25,723 nucleotides of DNA, from positions 1 to 25,723 of the forward strand of contig LGRX02003557.1 in the NCBI GenBank assembly GCA_001247695.2. The letters are read 5' to 3'. A model generated the notes under the pieces. It was not told where the DNA came from. It made no database searches and saw nothing but the letters and a program-made list of their open reading frames with translations. The first letter of the stretch is position 1; each line of letters starts with the position of its first letter. Positions 17,871 through 24,611 of this stretch are shown piece by piece. The stretch comes from Cymbomonas tetramitiformis (taxonomy: Eukaryota; Chlorophyta; Pyramimonadophyceae; Pyramimonadales; Pyramimonadaceae). The position numbers and the translations under genes are program-made.

Positions 17871-18872
17871 CTTGCCGGTCGCGTGCAGCGGTAAAAGGCA
17901 AGTCAAAGGGTTTAGAATCTAGAAGAAGTACAGGGGCCTTTATTTCAAGCAGGACACGCCGTGAGTGTCTATTACAACGGCGCCCACCATTATCACAAGC
18001 GAGACAAACCTTCTTAAAGCTTTTTGGAGGCTTCCTCATGATGGCACCAGCGGGAACGAGAGCGTTTGACCTGTGTGCACATTATTTGAACACGAGTCGT
18101 GAAAAGGACCACCGGTCATAGCCGGATGACATCAAGAAAACTTATTCTAAATTAACGATGAAACGGGTTATTCTAAGATTAAGAAAACTTATTCTATATT
18201 AATTATTTTTCCTTTGATAAGCTGTCGATGGCCCACACCCCAGCGTTTGACAGGTCATCGTAACGGAGCAACACACTGATATTTACCAACGGAACATTGG
18301 GCACATGGAGCATGGAAACGAATGGGGAGCAAGTATCATCGCCACATCGAATCTGCCATTCCAAGATGGGAAGTGAGGACGATTCTGATCTTTCAGTCGA
18401 ATTGAATCGCACATGTAGAACATGTTCGTGGGGGACTCGGGCAGTGGGGTTAAAAGGATGGTGTCCAGCGCGAACATTTTGAGGTGGTCCGCGATTAATT
18501 TCGGAGACATGCACATTCCGCGAGGTGCCACCATTTCAGGATACTTTTGATGATAAATGCTCTGTAGGCGTAGCAGGGAGACATTGGCTCGGTGAATTAA
18601 AAGACGAAGGTTGGCGTCCTCCATAAAAAAAATGTAGGCGGTAAGAAGAGAGCGGGTGATAGCGTTGCCGCAAGGGACTAGCCCAACACTTAGCGCGGGT
18701 TGCGCACGCTTGATTATTGTATCATTGAACTGTACGGAGACACATCTTATTCGGCAGAGATTCCCGAGATACATACATAACGGTTCATTGGAATGATCGA
18801 TTTTGTAAGGAATGTCCTGAAAGATTTTTAACAAGACGTTGTTCGGAAGATGCATTATTTAGGGTTTTATGT

Positions 18873-19034
18873 ATGAAGGTGCGTATGTCAGAAGAAACAA
18901 GGGGAAATGAATCTTCAAGGGTCGGGCAAGAGCTTTTGTACCTGGTCGTGAAGGCCGCAGGTCGTGCAAGAGTAGTGTACTTTTTGTCCAATCAGATTCG
19001 TATATCTCGCACATGCGGGATCACTTAGTCGCCG
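18873..19034 (-). promoter_or_regulatory. Promoter/leader block of the F-box gene, duplicated at 21984-22146
   Basis: About 160 bp are roughly 90% identical by eye to 21984-22146. On the minus strand it holds TCTGATTGG (CCAAT box, 18988-18998), TACACTACTCTTGCACGACC and the leader motif ACATACGCACCTTC, ending 18 nt before the ATG. The same box order stands upstream of gene B. It is followed directly (19044) by the 3' flank of gene B, so the genes are tightly packed. Confidence 0.7.
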
Positions 19035-19043
19035 ATTCCCGTA

Positions 19044-19238
19044 TGCAAATGTGGGCACATCCATGTGCAATTTAGGTCAGCATGCACGGTACACGTTTAT
19101 GGATGTGCATATTCGGATGCTTAAATTCCCAGAAAACAAGTTGCAACTGAGATGGGTACTAGCATATGATACACAAATCTATATCATCATACAAATTTAA
19201 TCTATATACACCAAATAATTGTCGAGGATGTCTAGGAG
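19044..19238. repeat. 3' flank repeat B (downstream of gene B)
   Basis: Second copy of the block at 15511-15712. It starts TATGCAAATGTGGGCACATC and lies 113 bp past the stop of gene B. It carries ATTAAA (19201-19196, minus strand) where the other copy has AATAAA. Confidence 0.85.
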
Positions 19239-19948
19239 CACATAAATAAGGGTAAGTGTTGGTGTAGCTAGCAGAATAATACATCAGTGTAAGTATCTAA
19301 TGTGAACTTGCAAATATAAAATAAAGACTGTACACAAGCGTATATGTTTCCTAACGGCAGTTGCACCACTTTCCATCATCATCATTCTCGGGAGAGGCAC
19401 CGGAGATCAACTCAGGAATATAGTCCGTGGGAACCGGCATTGTCACTGGGGTTCTTATGTCAGCGACGCCTTGCTCGTCGGAGTATACATGCTCATCCAA
19501 CAGTTGAAAATACCATGTTTCCCGCGTTTTGCGGATAAACCTCCACTTCGCGTAAGCGGGGTCATGTCTAGTCATGTCATATCTAGGATGCAGCGCAGGA
19601 TCGACGAACAGTTCCTCGCGAATTAGAAACAAATTCCAGGATTGGCACACACGACATTTTTCGGATTCTATGTGCAGTCGTTCAAGCTGAACAGGTAAGT
19701 CTGCAGGGAAATGAGGTGGTAGCCCCTCATTTGTGTCGCACGGGGTATTTTATTTGTCGTGTCGCAAAAGATTCGTTTATATTAACGACGCTTCGCAGCT
19801 TTTTCAGAAATATGCTGTTTTTCATTTCGTTTCCCTTAAAGGAGCGAAACAGGTTTCCTGGAAAAAAGTGACATCAACAGGCCACACCGCAGGAGCTGTC
19901 CCTCAAAAATTATGCCGTTGGAAATTTTTCGAAAGTTTTCTGCCCATG

Positions 19949-20440
19949 TCAGCAGTCCTACCCCGGATTGTGTCGAGCGCTCGCGCTTTACCGGCCAATC
20001 ATGATACGATAGCATATCAGCAGTCCTACCCCGGATTCTTTCGACCGACAACGAGAGAAAGGTTTAACAATTCAAAATTATACCACGAAGATATATATGC
20101 TGTTTTTCATCCATGTCAGCAGTCCTACCCCGGATTGTGTCGAGCGCTCGCGCTTTACCGGCCAATCATGATACGATAGCATCTCAGCAGTCCTACCCCG
20201 GATTCTTTCGACCGATCGTTCGTAACCGACAACGAGAGACACGGGTAACAATTCCATATTTTACCCCGAAGATATGTGGAATTTACAATTATGAATTTGT
20301 CGCAAAACTGCTCTAACAGGTTTACCGATCTCAACATCATCATCAGCAGTCCTACCCCGGATTGTTTCGGCCGATCGCTAGTAACCGACAACGAGAGACA
20401 CGGGTAACAATTCCATATTTTACACCGAAGATATGCGGAA
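19949..20440. repeat. Nested tandem repeats with CCAATCAT boxes
   Basis: TCAGCAGTCCTACCCCGGAT starts at 19949, 20017, 20116, 20184 and 20343. A larger unit of about 167 bp (19949 and 20116) contains GGCCAATCATGATACGATAG. A third, partly diverged unit follows at 20343. Frames running through it are not considered genes. Confidence 0.9.
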
Positions 20441-20769
20441 TTTACAATTATTTACGCATCTCGTCATTCAAGATCATCTCACCACTCCTATCGGCGGCGC
20501 GGCCCGGACAAAAGTGGATATGATATGATCCTGGTCGGCAACGTTTTCATTTTTCTCCAAGCTCTTATCTTGCGCCTACCTGCTCGCTGTCTCAGCGCGC
20601 GGCTTGTGTTTTTGTTTGATTAATGATTTTTGCGCGCTACTTTTCTTTAGCGATATTTCATATCGACAATGTTTTCGTGTGCATGCGTGGAACCCGGCGG
20701 GGGGGCGTTCCTGCGATGTTCTTCCATGAGCCGCATCCCACCAGCAGCCCATCCTGCGATACATGGATG

Positions 20770-21345
20770 ATTGGAGGCCGTCGGGCGTCTTTGCATCCTG
20801 CCTGACGGTTTGGGTTCAATTTTCAACAGGAATTCTTCCTTCCTGAGCAGCGCTCTGTTTTTTGCAGGTTTATGCTGTGCCTTTTCTGAAGGCGCCAGCA
20901 ACGGCCATAGTGTATAATTCATGCTGTGCCTTTTCTGAAGCCGCGAGCAACGTTCCTGGCGGCATCTTTCCCTCTGGCCCTACTAAGCTGAAGGGGTGCT
21001 TGGAGACCGGCGGGATTCTCCGACGGGTTGGGTTCGATTCCCAACGTCTTTACTAACCAGCGTTTCGTTTTTTGCAGGTTTTGTTTTTTACGCCGAGCAT
21101 CCTTTTATGCCGCCAGCAGAGTGCTCGCGGCATCCTGTGACTTCCAGCTCTGTTTAGGTTTCGCCGATTATTGATGTTCAGAATTTTAGAATTTCCACCC
21201 ACTGTTCCGCTGCTGTTTCCAAAACGTCTATTTTCTACGTAGACGCCCACCCGAGGGTGAAATGCGGACAGCAGTTGGCTGTCGGTATTGGGTTCGATCC
21301 CCAACGTCCTGACTGATTCGCTGTTCGTGTGCTGCAGGAAACGTT
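20770..21345 (+). repeat. Three SINE-like units with tRNA-type B boxes
   Basis: TTGGGTTCGATTCCCAA at 21028-21044 and TTGGGTTCGATCCCCAA at 21288-21304 form perfect 5-bp T stems with 7-nt loops. A degraded third copy is near 20810. Each is followed after about 30-40 bp by GTTTTTTGCAGG or GTGCTGCAGG. The body ATGCTGTGCCTTTTCTGAAG is itself duplicated at 20871 and 20922. No full cloverleaf is possible. This is probably a tRNA-derived retroposon family, here carried inside Mutator-like element 2. Confidence 0.5.
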
Positions 21346-21983
21346 TTGGTTCTGAAGATTTTGGAACGTGCGCTGTGCTCTAGTTTCCTAGTTTAGATTT
21401 TCATATCGCCCTCGGGTAGTTGAATCCTTGTATTAGAAACTAGCAGCCTAGTAGTAATAAGTATTTATGCTAATATTTTTTAAGAGAGTAATCGGTTTTC
21501 TCTTAGTATCTTTATGCATCTGAAATGCTTGCTTGCTTGCTACTCATGTATGCCTCGTGCTATATGAATGTCCCCAAGTGATCGTATAATACACCTGTGT
21601 TTTATGTAATATTCGCGGTACTACTCGTTCAGTAATTTTGTTTTTCAAGTCATAATCGCGGTACTATTCGTTTGTGTTCCCCCTAGCTTAATTTCATTTT
21701 CGGAAATTTTCTGTGAATTTTCACGACAGAAATGAGCGTGGTACTCATGATTGTCGCACCTGCGACAAATATGAGCCCCCGGCTCATTTCTGTCGCACGG
21801 TATAATTCCAATCTGTCTTGCGACACGACAAATAAAATACCCGGTGCGACAAATTTGAAGTGCTACCAAATGAGGTGCATTCATATTGGAGGTAGCGTGT
21901 TATGTAATCGCAAGCGCCACACTATAATACCTGCAGATGGCGATGCTTTCAAGGTAAGCAGCAGATGTTTGAAGGTATGGTTG

Positions 21984-22146
21984 AAGGTGCGTATGTTAGA
22001 AGAAAGAGGGGGAAATGAATCTTCAAGGGTCGGGCAAGAGCTTTTGTACCTGGTCGTGAGTGGACCGCGGGTCGTGCAAGAGTAGTGTACTTTTGGTCCA
22101 ATCAAATTCGTATATCTCGCACATGCGGGATCACTTAGTCGCCGAA
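21984..22146 (-). promoter_or_regulatory. Promoter/leader block of gene B
   Basis: Second copy of the 18873-19034 block, with CCAATCAAATT at 22098-22108 (plus strand) and the leader motif ACATACGCACCTTC on the minus strand ending about 100 nt before the ATG at 21884. A short frame through it is shared by both copies but drifts, so it is probably not translated. Confidence 0.65.
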
Positions 22147-22413
22147 TTTTTAATCAAAGACAAAAACACAACCGAGGCAGAAAACCCCATACACAGGCAC
22201 ATCAGCATATCGGCAAGAAACACAAGCCATTGACGAATGAACATTATACACTTCTACCACATTGTTAACATATGTTTAAGTATACTATTCTTATCGAAAA
22301 GTAGTCGAAAATCTAACCCTCGGGAGGTTGCAATCCTAAGTCTTACTCGAAATCAAAGTGGAATCAAGATAACATTCTGACTCGTAGCCGCCGTGGTTGC
22401 GTTGACGGTAACG
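22147..22413. other. 3' flank of gene C, nothing recognised
   Basis: AT-rich intergenic sequence between gene C's stop and gene B's promoter. No poly(A) signal of AATAAA type is on the minus strand. Confidence 0.4.
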
Positions 22414-22668
22414 TTACGGCTGAACCTGTCGGAACTTGAACCGAAAGGCAAGGTCGTTTCGAAACACACATCGAAAATACCCCAACGTGCATTTGTTGCC
22501 TTCCGCATTCCTGCACATATAACATTCATTGTAGTTCCTCCACAACATTCGAACAGTCATACCATGAGGAAGATAGTCAAAATTCCTCATTCTCAGTCTG
22601 GGGGCAGTAGGGCATGTTGCATACATGCCAAGAACATAGGCAACAATACATTCTCGCTTAGATGGCAT
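22414..22668 (-). CDS. Gene C: 84-aa protein, paralogue of gene D
   Basis: I start at the ATG of MPSKRE (22668), because this start lines up with MPSKRQ of gene D. The open frame extends further upstream only from a TTG. Conserved positions between the two proteins are MPSKR, a following V/I-Y, LPxGMT, LWxNYN, a cysteine, G..C(T/S)L..F.....R.LA. Gene C has extra cysteines (ECYMC). It ends in TAA. No family is recognised; a small metal-binding or adaptor protein is possible. Upstream stand CCAATCA at 22782 and TCGGATCGAAGG at 22809, as in gene D. Conservation of the frame between paralogues argues that it is real. Confidence 0.6.
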   Translation of the reverse strand: MPSKRECIVAYVLGMYATCPTAPRLRMRNFDYLPHGMTVRMLWRNYNECYMCRNAEGNKCTLGYFRCVFRNDLAFRFKFRQVQP

Positions 22669-22781
22669 GGTTGGATGAGGTGGCAGGTGAAGAAAGAAAA
22701 GTGCCAAGCTGAAAAGTGAGTTGTGAGGACAAGGTAGGTGCTTAAATATCTCAGTAGTGTGGCCGTCGTGATTTCAGTTGG

Positions 22782-22820
22782 CCAATCAAATGACCTCTTT
22801 CAGGTGGGTCGGATCGAAGG
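22782..22820 (-). promoter_or_regulatory. CCAAT box and TCGGATCGAAGG box of gene C
   Basis: CCAATCAAAT at 22782 and TCGGATCGAAGG at 22809-22820 (plus-strand reading) lie 114 and 141 bp upstream of the ATG. The 12-mer is identical in front of gene D. Confidence 0.55.
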
Positions 22821-22982
22821 CCCGCATGTCACTAACATAGCATGTCACAACATTGGAAATGTGAAACGTCGATAACAATTTCATTCAAAATATGTTCGAA
22901 TACAATTATATTTAACGGTGTTCCAACGATAAGTCAATTTGCTCAATGACAAAGCTATATGCTGTCGCTATATAGCATCAAT

Positions 22983-23216
22983 TCATCCGACGGAACTTGA
23001 CCCAAGAGCTAAGCTCCTCTCTGAACACACGACAAAAAGGCTGAGTGAGCATTCCATGCCTTCGCCGTCGACGCATTGTGTATTGTAGTTCTGCCACAAC
23101 GTTTGGATAGTCATACCCGGCGGAAGAAGAACTGTACTGCTGCATGGGTAAGACTCCCCGTGATTTTTGGCAAACTGGTCGATGTATGTGAAAACAGACT
23201 GCCGCTTGGATGGCAT
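22983..23216 (-). CDS. Gene D: 77-aa protein, paralogue of gene C
   Basis: It starts at MPSKRQ (23216) and ends in TGA at 22983. It shares with gene C MPSKR, LPPGMTIQTLWQNYN versus LPHGMTVRMLWRNYN, a single cysteine after NYN, and the ECSLSLF...SERSLA block. The gene C tail is longer. The tandem arrangement (315 bp between genes) and common promoter boxes show a local duplication. Function is unknown. The leader carries GACGCACCT about 25 nt before the ATG, resembling the leader motif of the F-box gene and gene B. Confidence 0.6.
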   Translation of the reverse strand: MPSKRQSVFTYIDQFAKNHGESYPCSSTVLLPPGMTIQTLWQNYNTQCVDGEGMECSLSLFVVCSERSLALGSSSVG

Positions 23217-23333
23217 GACTATGGTAGACGTAGAAGCAGGTGCGTCGCTGACGGGGAAAAGGGGCAAATGAGTAGTTTAGGCAAGAAATAGAGCTTATGA
23301 TCTTGGAAAGTCTTGGACCTGCCGAATTATTAG

Positions 23334-23372
23334 CCTATCAGATACCCGGTACTAGTCCGCTCGGATCGAAGG
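23334..23372 (-). promoter_or_regulatory. CCAAT-like box and TCGGATCGAAGG box of gene D
   Basis: CCTATCAGAT at 23334 stands where gene C has CCAATCAAAT, and TCGGATCGAAGG is at 23361-23372. The distances to the ATG (118 and 145 bp) are nearly the same as in gene C. Confidence 0.55.
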
Positions 23373-23457
23373 ACCTACAAGTACATATCTACTATTATTT
23401 TGCGACGAAGGCGTGTCTGCGAAGTCCATGATTATCATGTCTGCATTGCCAATCATT

Positions 23458-24230
23458 CTATGAAAGCAACCTCTGAAGTATGCTTTTCGGGCACCTTAAC
23501 TTGCAGATGCACATCATCAACCGACCAAACGGAGTGAGACGGTAAAATGGATAAGAATATACAAAATCTGGAGCGTGTAAGTTGGAGTGTACAAACCCCA
23601 TTCTTGCTGTATACTTCTGAAAGTGAGGGGTTTTGAAAATTGTGGCGTCCCGCATTTCAATGCGCACCGAGGTAACGATTTGCCCGCCAGATATCTGCTG
23701 TCTCACGACGGGGCGACCCTTTATTTGGCCGACCTGCAAAACATGCGACGCATTGGATTTCCCAAAAGGCTAGAAACTGCAGGTAGTCCCCATAGGACCA
23801 AGCACTCATGGAATTCCGTTCTGCTGGATGCCGCGTATCCCCCGGGTACTTAAACAAAGGTCGCCATCTTGTATATGGCTGTCCTAATATATGACCCCTT
23901 GCAAAACGACAGAAAAACTTATGCCGTGCGTAATCAGCTTTCCGACAAGTTTGGGGGGGCTTTGCAGTAATTCGCAAGATAGCAGCCGGTACACGTTGCA
24001 AGTTGTGAACGATCTTGAAGCCCGCAGTGCAGGCAAACTGGGTACAAAAAATTCATCCGTAAAGGCAGATTATCATGCACGCTTGCGTCATACATTTGAA
24101 ATTGTATCTTATGTTCCTCTTCCATCGATTTCTTGAGCGCTAGTTCTGAGGGCGAGGACTCTTGAGGGAACCATAGTAACCAAACGTTTTTATCTGGATT
24201 TTCCTTCCGCAAAGTAGCAAGTATTGTCAT
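23458..24230 (-). CDS. MYND-type zinc-finger protein, frame broken in a C7 run
   Basis: From ATG at 24230 (MTILATLRKENPD) the frame gives about 65 residues and then a MYND finger: C66-x2-C69, C80-x2-C83, YC89. At the run of seven C on the coding strand (23953-23959 in plus coordinates) it shifts. The neighbouring frame supplies the second half, TCRKADYARHKFFC, so removing one base rebuilds the zinc-binding set. MYND fingers bind proline-rich peptides in transcriptional and signalling proteins. A last coding segment (to about 23739; VGQIKGRPVVRQQISGGQIV onward) ends in TAG at 23458. It lies in a third frame and probably follows an intron, with TTTCTAG or TTTTGCAG as candidate acceptors. The exon structure is unresolved. 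A CCAATATAATCA box is at 24365. Confidence 0.6.
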
Positions 24231-24470
24231 TGGAATTGATTGAACTGAGATGGATGGGAATAAAGGTGCGTCGATGAAGTGTCGAGCGGGGAAATGATTT
24301 TGGAAGAGAGGGGAATATGTTTCATACCTCAATGGTCGTCGTGGTACCGCTCAACTTCATTTAACCAATATAATCAGGCAATCACAATGAAAGCGGAGGC
24401 ATGTCACCCGCCCCATAAATGACATCGGTTCCACAACAACATATGTCGCCAATACTTTTGGAGAATATAC
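24231..24470 (-). promoter_or_regulatory. Upstream region of the MYND gene
   Basis: It contains CCAATATAATCA at 24365 (plus strand), 135 bp before the chosen ATG, and a leader GACGCACCTTTATTCCC near 24260 that matches the GCACCTT leader of its neighbours. The frame is open upstream to another ATG at 24332, which I take as leader sequence. Confidence 0.4.
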
Positions 24471-24476
24471 TTTATT
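24471..24476 (-). terminator. Poly(A) signal AATAAA of the methyltransferase gene
   Basis: AATAAA on the minus strand, 136 nt past the distal stop at 24612. Its position fits the distal stop, not the internal TAG at 25068. Confidence 0.5.
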
Positions 24477-24611
24477 TACAATTGTCATATCAAGATATAC
24501 CATACGTGTTTCATCAGCGTACTTCTGCACTGAGACAATAGGTTATTAAGACTATCAACAAATATTGACCTAGGTGCTGGCACCATGTCCTAGCAGGGAA
24601 ATCATCATTGC

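Larger units (their letters stand above)
16049..18212. mobile_element. Mutator-like element 1 (2,164 bp, 103-bp TIRs, 9-bp TSD)
   Basis: Direct repeats TTTGATAAG at 16040-16048 and 18213-18221 flank the element. Terminal inverted repeats of 103 bp (16049-16151 and 18110-18212) share TCGTTAATTTAGAATAAG and GTCATCCGGCTATGACCGGT, and diverge toward the outer ends, which begin GG. A second inverted pair (CAATAGACACTCACGGCG at 16392 and its complement ending 17973) lies inside. A 9-bp duplication plus long TIRs is the Mutator (MULE) signature. The cargo is a 185-bp satellite and large palindromes. No transposase frame is seen, so it is non-autonomous. Confidence 0.85.
15784..18855 (-). pseudogene. 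F-box-like protein gene, one intron, disrupted by a Mutator-like element
   Basis: ATG is at 18855. Exon 1 (18855-18287) starts with an F-box-like motif, LPNNVLLKIFQDIP at residues 3-16 and then LGNLCRIRCVSVQFN at 30-44, which in other proteins binds Skp1 of SCF ubiquitin ligases. The remaining 145 residues of the exon have no recognised motif. A 65-nt GTAAAT...ACAG intron (18286-18222) fits the frame. Exon 2 begins CTTATCAAA, which is exactly the duplicated target of the 2,164-bp element, and continues at 16039 to TGA at 15784. Exon 1, plus 9 nt, plus 256 nt gives 834 nt, 277 codons and a stop, with no frame conflict. An alternative to the intron is a frameshift near 18350. As it stands the gene is interrupted. 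Promoter and 3' flank are shared with gene B. Confidence 0.6.
19718..21867. mobile_element. Mutator-like element 2 (2,150 bp, 9-bp TSD)
   Basis: AAATGAGGT is duplicated at 19709-19717 and 21868-21876. The ends start GGTAGC, and TIRs of about 50 bp share TGTCGCAC, GGGTATTTTATTTGTCG and TGTCGCAA. A further inverted pair CGACAGAAATGAGC/GCTCATTTCTGTCG brackets TTGTCGCA/TGCGACAA near 21724-21798. The cargo is a tandem repeat (19949-20440), SINE-like units (20770-21340) and AT-rich sequence. No transposase was recognised. The TIR sequence differs from element 1, so these are two families of near-equal size. Confidence 0.8.
19351..21884 (-). pseudogene. Gene B: 124-codon cysteine-pair protein, disrupted by a Mutator-like element
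   Basis: ATG is at 21884, and five codons later (MNAPH) the frame meets a 2,150-bp element. It resumes at 19708. With one copy of the duplicated ACCTCATTT, 17 + 358 nt give 375 nt, 124 codons and TAG at 19351-19353. Visible features are a CxxC pair (C24-x2-C27), an aromatic- and charge-rich middle (RHDPAYAKWRFIRKTRETWY), an acidic segment and a final WCNCR. Paired N- and C-terminal cysteines hint at metal binding. No family is recognised. The gene is unrelated in sequence to the F-box gene although the promoter and 3' flank are shared. In its present state only a short peptide could be made. A TTTCCCTGCAG acceptor-like site lies at the downstream edge of the element. Confidence 0.55.

Noticed and set aside
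19733..20179. 148-codon plus-strand ORF
   Set aside because: It runs through the tandem repeat inside Mutator-like element 2 and has no recognisable motif.
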